Shown here: positions 17,543-24,902 of the stretch, piece by piece
Layout of the letters: each line of letters begins with the position of its first letter
Numbering within the stretch: the stretch's first letter is position 1
Assembly (NCBI GenBank): GCA_021107435.1
Contig: JAIOSV010000021.1
Coordinates: 1-53,637, forward strand
Length of the DNA: 53,637 nucleotides
Source of the DNA: Candidatus Sabulitectum sp.
Lineage (GTDB): Bacteria; Fermentibacterota; Fermentibacteria; Fermentibacterales; JCC-6
Direction of reading: 5' to 3'
The notes under the pieces: model-generated
What the model saw: the letters and a program-made list of their open reading frames with translations, nothing else
Databases searched by the model: none
Told to the model about the DNA's origin: nothing
Made by a program: the position numbers and the translations under genes

Positions 17543-19559
17543 GCCAGACACCTCCTCCAAGAATAGACTGGGCGATGTTCTTCATATGATCACCGGCCCT
17601 TTCGCAATAGTCAATGAAATCCAGAATAGCCAGGCCTGTCATATTGGCAATCCCGTAAGTAGCCAGGGACTTACCATAATTGTCTCTGGCTTCCTCTTCA
17701 ATCTGATTCATTCTTCCCTCAAGAATCAGAACCTTCTGAGCAGCCTTAAGGTCATGGGTCTCCAGTGCAGATACAACCTGATTTACCATCTCCTTCAGGG
17801 TCTCAAAAGCCTGACCGGCAGCAACGGTAAGCGGCCCCTCAGAGTCAAGTACATTGCCTTCAACCCGGTTCCTGGCCTCCACCATGTTCACCGCGTGATC
17901 GGAAACTCTCTCTATATCATTAATGGTATGAAGAACAACTGGAAGCCTCAGAGTCTGTTCATAGGAGAGATTCTCTTTAAACAGTTGTGACGCGTAAACT
18001 GTCAAATCCCTCTGCATGTCGTCAACACTATCCTCCATGGCCAGAATTTTCTTCGCCTGATGCTTTCCTGTAAGGAAATGCTCCGCCGCCTGACACACAC
18101 CCTTTCCGGAAACCCGAGCCATCTTGGTCATTTCCCTGTTCAGGTTGTCAAAAGCCAGAACAGGAGTAGCAAGAAGATTGGGATCAAGAAGTATATCAGG
18201 TACATGCTCTTCCTCCTCACCTGAAGGAATAATAAATCTGCTGAGCCTTGCAACGGCTGGAACAAAAGGAATAAACAGCAAGCAGTTCACCACATTAAAA
18301 ATAGTATGCGCATTTGCCACCTGCCTTATCGGATCACTTGATGTCTTCCTGACAAGGTTCATGAAAAACCCGTGTGAATCCATGATAAGTATGGCAAAGT
18401 AGATAGCTCCAATCACCTTGATAAGAGTGTGAGCCATAGCGGTCTGCTTTGCGGCCCGGTTACCGCCGAGAGCGGCGAGCTGGGCAGTAATTGTTGTTCC
18501 AATGTTGTCGCCCAGGACTAGAAAAAAGGCACCCTGAAGTCCGATCAGCCCTGAACCTGCCAGTGTCATTGTAAGACCAACAGTTGCGCTTGAGCTCTGA
18601 ACAAACACCGTCACAAGTGTTCCGGCGAAAATTCCAAGAAGCGGACTTGTACTGAATTTGGTAAAGAACTCCCTCACAGGAGCACTTCCCTGCAAAGGCT
18701 TCATTACGCCGCTCATGGTGGTCATGCCAAGGAAAAGCAAACCCAGACCCATGAGAACTTTACCCCACATCTGCCTTTTGTAGTTCTTTGAAAAAGAGGA
18801 TATGGCAAAACCAATAGCAATCATGGGAAAGGCAAACTTTGTTATCTTGAATGCAATGAGCTGACCTGTGATAGTCGTGCCGATGTTTGCTCCCAGAATA
18901 ACTCCAACAGCTTGCTGAAGGGTCATAAGAGCGCTGTTTACAAAACTGACGGTAATAACTGTGGTTGCGCTGGAACTCTGGATCAGGGCTGTCACCAGAG
19001 CGCCTGCCATGACCCCCATAAACCTGTTGGCTGTAAGAGTTCTCAGGATTGATTTCATCCGGTTGCCGGCAACCTGCTGAAGATTTGAGGACATCATCTG
19101 CATCCCAATAAGAAACACGGCCAGGCCGCCGATGATCTGGAAAACTATAGCCCTGATATCAAGAGATACAATATCGAAAGTCGACATGAACTGATGGCCA
19201 TCGTCGTCAAAAAGAATTGCGGTGATAACAACCTCACCCATTTTTCCCAGCTCAATATCAACACGGGCTATTCCGTTTTCGTCAGTCTGTACCACAAGGC
19301 CTTCGAAAGAATCCTCTTCAATGGTGTAATAACCCCCGGACGGCCTGAGTCGGGCTTCACCCCCTGTAACAGCAAAGTGAACTTCATATTTCGCGATTGG
19401 AGCTCCGTTTGAGGCGTATGTCAGCTCAACAGCAATGGGATTATCCATCTCTTTTTCAGAGCTGCCATAATCTGCGTAAGGTAAAGCAACAAGATTGAAC
19501 TCACTCTGAGCCAAGACTACAGCTGGGAATAAAGTCAGAACAATAATCACGAATTTCAA
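17520..19559 (-). CDS. Na+/phosphate symporter with extracytoplasmic beta-domain and PhoU domain (copy 2)
   Basis: 679 residues, same length as copy 1. Order: signal-like hydrophobic N-terminus (1-17); a beta-rich domain of about 110 residues resembling bacterial Ig-like domains (VELTYASNGAPIAKYEVHFAVTGGEARL...); a membrane part from about 130 with two Na/Pi repeats, each with a QSSSAT motif (ALIQSSSATTVIT and VFVQSSSATVGLT) and NIGTT; and a C-terminal PhoU-like helical domain (NDIERVSDHAVNMVE, DYCERAGDHMKNIA). It imports phosphate with sodium. The extracytoplasmic domain is an unusual addition. The TTG start is supported by GGAG 7 nt upstream and by the same start in copy 1. Confidence 0.9.
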   Translation of the reverse strand: MKFVIIVLTLFPAVVLAQSEFNLVALPYADYGSSEKEMDNPIAVELTYASNGAPIAKYEVHFAVTGGEARLRPSGGYYTIEEDSFEGLVVQTDENGIARVDIELGKMGEVVITAILFDDDGHQFMSTFDIVSLDIRAIVFQIIGGLAVFLIGMQMMSSNLQQVAGNRMKSILRTLTANRFMGVMAGALVTALIQSSSATTVITVSFVNSALMTLQQAVGVILGANIGTTITGQLIAFKITKFAFPMIAIGFAISSFSKNYKRQMWGKVLMGLGLLFLGMTTMSGVMKPLQGSAPVREFFTKFSTSPLLGIFAGTLVTVFVQSSSATVGLTMTLAGSGLIGLQGAFFLVLGDNIGTTITAQLAALGGNRAAKQTAMAHTLIKVIGAIYFAILIMDSHGFFMNLVRKTSSDPIRQVANAHTIFNVVNCLLFIPFVPAVARLSRFIIPSGEEEEHVPDILLDPNLLATPVLAFDNLNREMTKMARVSGKGVCQAAEHFLTGKHQAKKILAMEDSVDDMQRDLTVYASQLFKENLSYEQTLRLPVVLHTINDIERVSDHAVNMVEARNRVEGNVLDSEGPLTVAAGQAFETLKEMVNQVVSALETHDLKAAQKVLILEGRMNQIEEEARDNYGKSLATYGIANMTGLAILDFIDYCERAGDHMKNIAQSILGGGVWHGQEPGE

Positions 19560-19606
19560 CAGTCTACTCCATACAGCAATGGTCTACTCACCCGGTTCCT
19601 GGCCAT
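19556..19606 (-). other. 16-codon mini-ORF at the duplication junction, copied start of the DUF3006 gene
   Basis: The 3' end of copy 1 carries the same ribosome-binding site (GGAGGAGG) and ATG context as the DUF3006 gene after copy 2. The first codons (MARNR) are identical. This frame then diverges (VSRPLLYGVDC) and stops with a TGA overlapping the TTG start of copy 2. It looks like the truncated start of a DUF3006 gene left by tandem duplication. It could couple translation of copy 1 to copy 2. Whether it is translated is unknown. Confidence 0.55.
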
Positions 19607-21623
19607 GCCAGATACCTCCTCCGATGATAGACTGAGCGATGTTCTTCATGTGATCACCAGCCCTTTCGCAATAGTCAATGAAGTCCAGAATAGCCAGACC
19701 TGTCATATTGGCGATTCCGTAAGTTGCGAGAGATTTTCCGTAATTGTCTCTTGCTTCTTCTTCGATCTGATTCATTCTTCCTTCAAGAATCAGAACCTTC
19801 TGAGCAGCTTTCAGATCAAAAGTTTCAAGGGCGATTACTACCTGCTCAGCCATTTCCTTAAGCGTTTCGAACGCCTGACCGGCCGCAGTTGTCAGAGGGC
19901 CCTCCGAATCAAGAATGTTTCCCTCAACCCGATTCCTTACTTCCACCATGTTCACCGCGTGATCGGAAACTCTTTCTATATCGTTAATAGAATGAAGAAT
20001 GACTGGAAGCCTCAGGGACTGTTCAGAAGAGAGGTTTTCTTTAAATAATTGAGAAGCATATACCGTTAAATCTCTCTGCATGTCATCAACACTGTCTTCT
20101 ATGGCCAGAATTCTTTTCGCCTGATGCTTTCCTGTAAGAAAATGCTCTGCGGCCCAGCAGACACCCTTTCCTGACACGCTGGCCATCTTGGCTATTTCCC
20201 TGTCAAGACAGTCAAGGGCCAGAACAGGTGAAGTAAGCAGATTGGAATCCAGGAGAATGTCAGGTTCCGGAGCATCGTCATCTCCGGGAGGAATGATGAT
20301 TCTGCAAAGCCTGGTGAGGGCTGGAACAAATGGAATAAACAATAGAACATTAACCACGTTAAACATTGTATGGGCATTTGCTACCTGCCTCATAGCGTCA
20401 CTGGAAGTACGCCTGACAAATTTCATGAAGAAACCGTCCTGATCAAGTGCCAGCAGAGCAAAATAGACAGCTCCTATGACATTGATAAGGGTATGTGCCA
20501 TCGCAGCCTGCTTTGCTGCCCGATTGCTTCCTATGGCGGCGAGCTGAGCTGTGATGGTGGTTCCGATGTTGTCGCCCAGCACAAGGAAGATTGCGCCCTG
20601 AAGCCCGATCAGACCTGATCCGGCAAGGGTCATGGTCAACCCGACTGTCGCGCTGGAACTCTGTACAAATACAGTCACCAGCGTTCCCGCGATTATGGCG
20701 AGAATGGGATTAGTACTGAAAGTGGTGAAGAATTCTCTCACCGGAGCGCTTCCGCGAAGCGGCTTCATTATACCGCTCATGGTGGTCATGCCCAGGAACA
20801 GCAGCCCGAGACCAAGGATTACTTTCCCCCACATCTGTCTTTTTCTGTTTTTTGAAAAAGCGGAAAGAGCAAAACCAACAGCGATCATCGGAAAGGCATA
20901 TCTGGTAATCTTGAAAGCAATAAGCTGACCGGTGATAGTGGTTCCTATGTTTGCTCCCAGCACAACTCCCACAGCCTGCTGCAGGGTCATAAGAGCACTG
21001 TTCACAAAACCAACTGTAATAACTGTCGTGGCACTGGAACTTTGCACAAGAGCTGTTACAAGAGCCCCTGCGGCAATTGCCATAAATCTGTTTGCGGTAA
21101 GGGTCCGGAGGATTGATTTCATGCGGTTTCCAGCCACCTGCTGCAGATTCGCGGACATCATCTGCATACCAAGCAGAAACACTGCCAGACCGCCAATTAT
21201 CTGAAAAACAATTGCTCTTACATCCAGAGAGACAAAATCGAAGGATGCAGTTGAGGGTACACCGTCGCTGTCTGTGATCGAGGCAGCTACAGTTATTTCT
21301 CCCATTTTGCCAAGTTCAACATTTACACTGGCAATACCGTTTTCATCTGTTTGTACAACAAGACCTTCTGCTGATTCCTCGTCAATTGTGTAAAAACCCT
21401 CAGCAGGTTTCAGGTCGGCATCACCACCGGTAATAGAAAAGTGAACTTGATAGTCAGCAATTGGATTCCCGGAGCTTGCGGAAGTTATCTCCACAGAGAG
21501 TGAAGTTCCCAATTCCTCCCCTGAATTACCATAGTCTACATGCTCAAGGGTCTGCACATTCAACTCGCTCTGTGCCAGCAATATAGGAGATATCAAAACA
21601 AGCAGAAAAATCGAGTATTTCAA
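19584..21623 (-). CDS. Na+/phosphate symporter with extracytoplasmic beta-domain and PhoU domain (copy 1)
   Basis: 679 residues, collinear with copy 2 and nearly identical in the membrane and PhoU parts; the N-terminal beta-domain and loop regions have diverged more. It has the same QSSSAT/NIGTT repeats and PhoU signature. The start is taken as TTG at 21623, with AGAGGAG 7 nt upstream. A GTG at 21629 would have the ribosome-binding site one base away, and the paralogue also starts with TTG. It is the first gene of the long minus-strand operon. The 123-bp divergent region to the UbiA gene must hold its promoter, but no convincing -35/-10 pair was found on this strand. Confidence 0.9.
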   Translation of the reverse strand: MKYSIFLLVLISPILLAQSELNVQTLEHVDYGNSGEELGTSLSVEITSASSGNPIADYQVHFSITGGDADLKPAEGFYTIDEESAEGLVVQTDENGIASVNVELGKMGEITVAASITDSDGVPSTASFDFVSLDVRAIVFQIIGGLAVFLLGMQMMSANLQQVAGNRMKSILRTLTANRFMAIAAGALVTALVQSSSATTVITVGFVNSALMTLQQAVGVVLGANIGTTITGQLIAFKITRYAFPMIAVGFALSAFSKNRKRQMWGKVILGLGLLFLGMTTMSGIMKPLRGSAPVREFFTTFSTNPILAIIAGTLVTVFVQSSSATVGLTMTLAGSGLIGLQGAIFLVLGDNIGTTITAQLAAIGSNRAAKQAAMAHTLINVIGAVYFALLALDQDGFFMKFVRRTSSDAMRQVANAHTMFNVVNVLLFIPFVPALTRLCRIIIPPGDDDAPEPDILLDSNLLTSPVLALDCLDREIAKMASVSGKGVCWAAEHFLTGKHQAKRILAIEDSVDDMQRDLTVYASQLFKENLSSEQSLRLPVILHSINDIERVSDHAVNMVEVRNRVEGNILDSEGPLTTAAGQAFETLKEMAEQVVIALETFDLKAAQKVLILEGRMNQIEEEARDNYGKSLATYGIANMTGLAILDFIDYCERAGDHMKNIAQSIIGGGIWHGQEPGE

Positions 21624-21716
21624 CAGCACACTCCTCTGTTTGATAAAATAACACCGTTTTGTACATGGGAAACGAATTGCTGGGAATATAGCAAAAGAAT
21701 CGCGCTTCTGCCGATA

Positions 21717-21746
21717 TTGTGAAAGACGGGGAAATACTGTTATTTT
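21717..21746 (+). promoter_or_regulatory. Promoter of the UbiA-ispE operon, leaderless arrangement
   Basis: -35-like TTGTGA (21717-21722), 18-nt spacer and -10-like TATTTT (21741-21746). The ATG follows 6 nt after the -10 box and has no Shine-Dalgarno sequence, so the transcript would begin at or next to the start codon. The boxes are moderate matches; the spacing resembles that of two other plus-strand operons in the window. Confidence 0.45.
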
Positions 21747-21752
21747 ACTCGA

Positions 21753-22649
21753 ATGAAATTACTCAAAACTCTTCTTGAAGCAATGCGCATTAAAGCATGG
21801 ACGAAAAATTTCTTCGTTTTCGCCGCTCTGCTTTTCGGTAAGATCTGGTCACTGAGGGCTCTTGAGGAAACAACTCTGGCTGCTCTGGGTTTCGGCCTGA
21901 TTGCCTCAACAATCTACCTGATAAACGATTCAGTCGATCGCGAAAAGGACAGGCTGCACCCCGAGAAACGTAACAGACCCATTGCGTCCGGCAGACTCTC
22001 TATCCGCAAGGCCATTTTGACAGCGGTAATCCTGGCAACAGCTACACTGGCTGCTGCATGGACAGTGGCGCCTTGGCTTGCTCTGGTCTACTCGGTGTAC
22101 CTGGTGAAGCAGCTGGCATATTCATTCGGTCTCAAAAATGTTGTAATACTTGACTGTATCCTGATCGCTCTGGGCTTTGTTCTTCGGGCGCTGGCAGGTG
22201 TCGCGGTTCTGTACGACTCGGGCGAATTGATTACTCTTTCTCCCTGGCTAGTGATATGCACTTTCTTTCTTGCTTCTCTGCTTGCCTTCGCTAAAAGAAG
22301 ACATGAGCTGGTTTCCATGGGAGATAACGCCAAAGGCCACCGGCAGAATCTGAAAGACTACTCTGTTCCTCTTCTTGATCAGGTAATTGGAATCAGCGCG
22401 TCCGCAAGTATTATCGGTTATGCTATCTACACTGTAAGTGACAGAACCGCTGATTTTGTTTCCCCGTACCTCTGGGTCACGATACCTTTTGTGGCATATG
22501 GGGTCTTCAGATATCTTTTCATTGTATACAGCATGGGACTTGGTGGAAGTCCTGACAAAGTTCTTCTGAAAGACACACCGCTGAAAGTCAACATTCTTCT
22601 CTGGGTAGCGACAGTGGCCGCGGTACTTTCCACAAATCCCTCAGGATAA
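21753..22649 (+). CDS. UbiA-family prenyltransferase, decaprenyl-phosphate phosphoribosyltransferase-like
   Basis: 298 residues with about eight membrane segments. The first active-site motif is YLINDSVDREKDRLHPEKR, with Asn58, Asp59 and Asp62. The segment QLAYSFGLKNVVILD and the downstream FAKRRHEL match mycobacterial Rv3806c-type enzymes better than UbiA or ChlG. That family transfers 5-phosphoribosyl from PRPP to a polyprenyl phosphate, the first step to an arabinose or ribose donor for envelope glycans. It is encoded with ispE, which supplies isoprenoid precursor. No DprE1/E2 epimerase genes are in the window, so the end product is unknown. The ATG lacks a Shine-Dalgarno sequence. Confidence 0.82.
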   Translation: MKLLKTLLEAMRIKAWTKNFFVFAALLFGKIWSLRALEETTLAALGFGLIASTIYLINDSVDREKDRLHPEKRNRPIASGRLSIRKAILTAVILATATLAAAWTVAPWLALVYSVYLVKQLAYSFGLKNVVILDCILIALGFVLRALAGVAVLYDSGELITLSPWLVICTFFLASLLAFAKRRHELVSMGDNAKGHRQNLKDYSVPLLDQVIGISASASIIGYAIYTVSDRTADFVSPYLWVTIPFVAYGVFRYLFIVYSMGLGGSPDKVLLKDTPLKVNILLWVATVAAVLSTNPSG

Positions 22650-23512
22650 TGCGTAAAGTTTCCATTGAAGCACCGGCGAAAATCAACCTCGGGCTGAGAA
22701 TCACCGGGGTTCGTTCCGATGGTTTTCATTCTCTTGAGAGCATTTTTTCCACTGTTACACTGACCGATGAAATTACCGTATCTCTTAATCCCCGTGTCTC
22801 CCGCGTTTCACTCACATGCACCGGAATCCCCTCCCCGACGGATGAAAACAATCTTGTATGGAAAGCTGCACAGGCGTTCATGAATGAGGCTGACGTAAAG
22901 GACAGGGATGGAATCAGTATTACCCTCCACAAGAATATTCCCTCACCGGGAGGTCTGGGCGGCGGCAGCAGCGACGCTGCCGCTGTTCTCCTTGCGCTGC
23001 GGGATCTTACCGGAATCAGAATCAACCTGACCCCTCTCGGGGAGCGGCTTGGAAGCGATGTGCCTTTCTTTCTTCTGCGAGCAGGCTCCGCCTTTGTTAC
23101 CGGAAGAGGCGAAGTCCTGAAAGAGATGGTTCTGCCTCACTTCCATTGTGTTCTGGTTCACTCGGGAGAAAAAATTCCCACACCGGCAGCGTTCAAACTG
23201 TGGGACGAGCACCGGGGGGACTTGACAGAGGCATGCCCTATAAGCAATTATACCGCCCTGAAATTTGGAGCTTGGCATGAGGGTAAGCCTTTCCCTGTCA
23301 GACTTGACAACCACTTCCTGACCCTTCTCCATGGCCGCTATCCGGGTGTGACCCGCACGGCTGAGGAATTGTCCCGGCTGACCGGCGACTGGGGGCTCAG
23401 CGGTTCCGGACCTGCATTCTACGCACTCTTCAGGTCTGAGAACGAAGCAAAGGAAGCGGAGGAACATCTTGCCGGGAAATTCCCGTGGGTGTTCAGGTGT
23501 CAATCCAGATAG
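22649..23512 (+). CDS. ispE: 4-diphosphocytidyl-2-C-methyl-D-erythritol kinase
   Basis: 287 residues. The N-terminus VSIEAPAKINLGLRITGVRSDGFHSLES and the GHMP-kinase loop PSPGGLGGGSSDAAAVLLAL are diagnostic. It phosphorylates CDP-methylerythritol in the MEP isoprenoid pathway. Its ATG overlaps the UbiA stop by one base (TAATG). A tRNA-Gln gene starts 9 nt after its stop, the classical ispE-tRNA-rplY-pth layout. Confidence 0.95.
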   Translation: MRKVSIEAPAKINLGLRITGVRSDGFHSLESIFSTVTLTDEITVSLNPRVSRVSLTCTGIPSPTDENNLVWKAAQAFMNEADVKDRDGISITLHKNIPSPGGLGGGSSDAAAVLLALRDLTGIRINLTPLGERLGSDVPFFLLRAGSAFVTGRGEVLKEMVLPHFHCVLVHSGEKIPTPAAFKLWDEHRGDLTEACPISNYTALKFGAWHEGKPFPVRLDNHFLTLLHGRYPGVTRTAEELSRLTGDWGLSGSGPAFYALFRSENEAKEAEEHLAGKFPWVFRCQSR

Positions 23513-23521
23513 AATTGGAAT

Positions 23522-23596
23522 TGGGGCGTCGTCAAATGGCAAGACACAGGGTTTTGGTCCCTGCATTTGGAGGTTCGAATCCTCCCGCCCCAGCCA
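23522..23596 (+). tRNA. tRNA-Gln (anticodon TTG)
   Basis: A full cloverleaf can be drawn. Acceptor stem TGGGGCG pairs with CGCCCCA. The D-arm is in GTCAAATGGCAAGAC. The anticodon stem CAGGG/CCCTG encloses loop TTTTGGT with anticodon TTG. The T-arm is GGAGG-TTCGAAT-CCTCC. The discriminator base is G (23593) and CCA is encoded at 23594-23596. It lies between ispE and rplY and is probably cut from the operon transcript. Confidence 0.97.
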
Positions 23597-23627
23597 GCTT
23601 TCCCGTCAGAAACGAAAGGAAATAGTA

Positions 23628-24266
23628 ATGCCGATCCAGTTAAAAATGGAAAAGAGAGTCAAACTCGGTTCCAGGGAGTCCAGAAGACTCCGCAGAGCAG
23701 GTAGCCTTCCGGGCGTTATCTACGGGCAGGGTTCAGACATATCAGTCAAGATTGATCTGCATGAATTTATGTCAAAAATAGGTTACTCCAAATCCCTGGG
23801 AATCGTAGAACTTGAAGTTGAGGGCGAGGCACTTAAGAGTATCATCAAGGAAGTTCAGTGGGATACACTCACCGACCAGCCTGTCCATCTTGATTTCCAG
23901 CAGGTCTCCGATGATCAGCTGGTTACAGTTCCGGTGCCTATCAAACTTACTGGAACCCCTCTGGGAGTTTCCATTGACGGTGGAATTCTTGACCACTCCA
24001 TGCATGAGCTTGAAGTAACCGTTAGAGCCGCGGATATCCCGTCGGAGATCATCTTTGATGTTGCCGGGCTGTATCTTGGTGACAGGCTTCACCTCTCCGA
24101 TGTTGACCTTCCTGAAGGCCTCTCAGTGGACTTTGCGTTCGATCCTGTCATCGCAGGTGTGATCGCGCCCAAAGCACTCCTGGTTAAGGAAGATGAAGAA
24201 GAGAGTGATGAAGAAGGAACAGAGGAAGAGACCGCCGAGGGCGGGGAAGACTCCTCCGAGGAATAA
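23628..24266 (+). CDS. rplY: 50S ribosomal protein L25/general stress protein Ctc
   Basis: 212 residues, the two-domain TL5/Ctc form. The N-terminal 5S-rRNA-binding L25 domain (KLGSRESRRLRRAGSLPGVIYG) is followed by the beta-rich Ctc domain. The last 25 residues are very acidic (EDEEESDEEGTEEETAEGGEDS). It binds 5S rRNA in the large subunit. The ATG at 23628 has AAAGGAAATAG upstream; an in-frame start at 23469 would read through ispE and the tRNA. In many bacteria a prs gene sits between the tRNA and rplY; here it is absent. Confidence 0.95.
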   Translation: MPIQLKMEKRVKLGSRESRRLRRAGSLPGVIYGQGSDISVKIDLHEFMSKIGYSKSLGIVELEVEGEALKSIIKEVQWDTLTDQPVHLDFQQVSDDQLVTVPVPIKLTGTPLGVSIDGGILDHSMHELEVTVRAADIPSEIIFDVAGLYLGDRLHLSDVDLPEGLSVDFAFDPVIAGVIAPKALLVKEDEEESDEEGTEEETAEGGEDSSEE

Positions 24267-24269
24267 AGA

Positions 24270-24848
24270 ATGTGTATTTCGGATTCGGGAATCAGCATAA
24301 TCGTTTGTCTTGGTAATCCCGGTCTGAAATACGCTCTTACATGGCACAACGCCGGCTTCTGGGTAGCAGATATTCTTGCCCGTGAAGCCGGTGTTTCCTT
24401 TAAAAGAGCAGGAGCATTCGAAATAGCTTACCTTCCCGGCGGCATTCATCTGGTTAAACCATCCACATACATGAATGAGAGCGGCAGATCGGTAGGTGCC
24501 GTACTGACCGCAAGACAGCAGGACCCTGAGAACATGCTCCTCATCTGCGATGATGTTAACATATCTCTAGGCACTCTTCGTCTGCGTAAAAACGGCTCAG
24601 CCGGTGGTCAGAACGGGCTTAAAGACACAATTGAAGTGCTGAAAACTGAAGAATTCCCAAGACTGAGAATCGGAATCGGGCCAAAACCCGATCGAATGGA
24701 TCTGGCAAAATATGTTCTCAGGAAGGTACCTAAGCAACAGCAGGAGCTTGCCTCTGTAATGGCACACAGAGCAGCTGATTGCGCTCTTGAAGTTGTTAAG
24801 AACGGTATAGGGACTGCCCAGTCCATCTACAACGGAATATTCAAGTAA
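24270..24848 (+). CDS. pth: Peptidyl-tRNA hydrolase
   Basis: 192 residues. Catalytic and substrate-binding residues are in place: Asn15 (LGNPG), His26 (WHNAGF), Asn69 (STYMNESG) and Asp94 (LICDDVN), followed by RKNGSAGGQNGLKD. It releases peptides from prematurely dropped peptidyl-tRNAs. It lies 3 nt after rplY, with GAGGA upstream of the ATG. Its stop is inside the A-run that, on the other strand, is the U-tail of the convergent gene's terminator. Confidence 0.95.
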   Translation: MCISDSGISIIVCLGNPGLKYALTWHNAGFWVADILAREAGVSFKRAGAFEIAYLPGGIHLVKPSTYMNESGRSVGAVLTARQQDPENMLLICDDVNISLGTLRLRKNGSAGGQNGLKDTIEVLKTEEFPRLRIGIGPKPDRMDLAKYVLRKVPKQQQELASVMAHRAADCALEVVKNGIGTAQSIYNGIFK

Positions 24849-24882
24849 AAAAAGCGGGGGTACAGCAAAAGCAGCACCCCCG
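24847..24882 (-). terminator. Rho-independent terminator of the methionine-rich lipoprotein gene
   Basis: The stem CGGGGGT (24855-24861)/ACCCCCG (24876-24882) has a 14-nt loop that can form an inner GC pairing. Read on the minus strand it is followed by CTTTTTTTAC. It lies 20 nt after the stop of the minus-strand gene. On the plus strand no T-run follows, so it would serve pth only weakly. Confidence 0.8.
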
Positions 24883-24902
24883 AATATGATCCGGCATATC
24901 TG

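Noticed and set aside
23469..23627. N-terminal extension of rplY through the tRNA-Gln gene
   Set aside because: The frame is open but overlaps ispE and the whole tRNA; the ATG at 23628 has a good ribosome-binding site and the L25 domain begins right after it.
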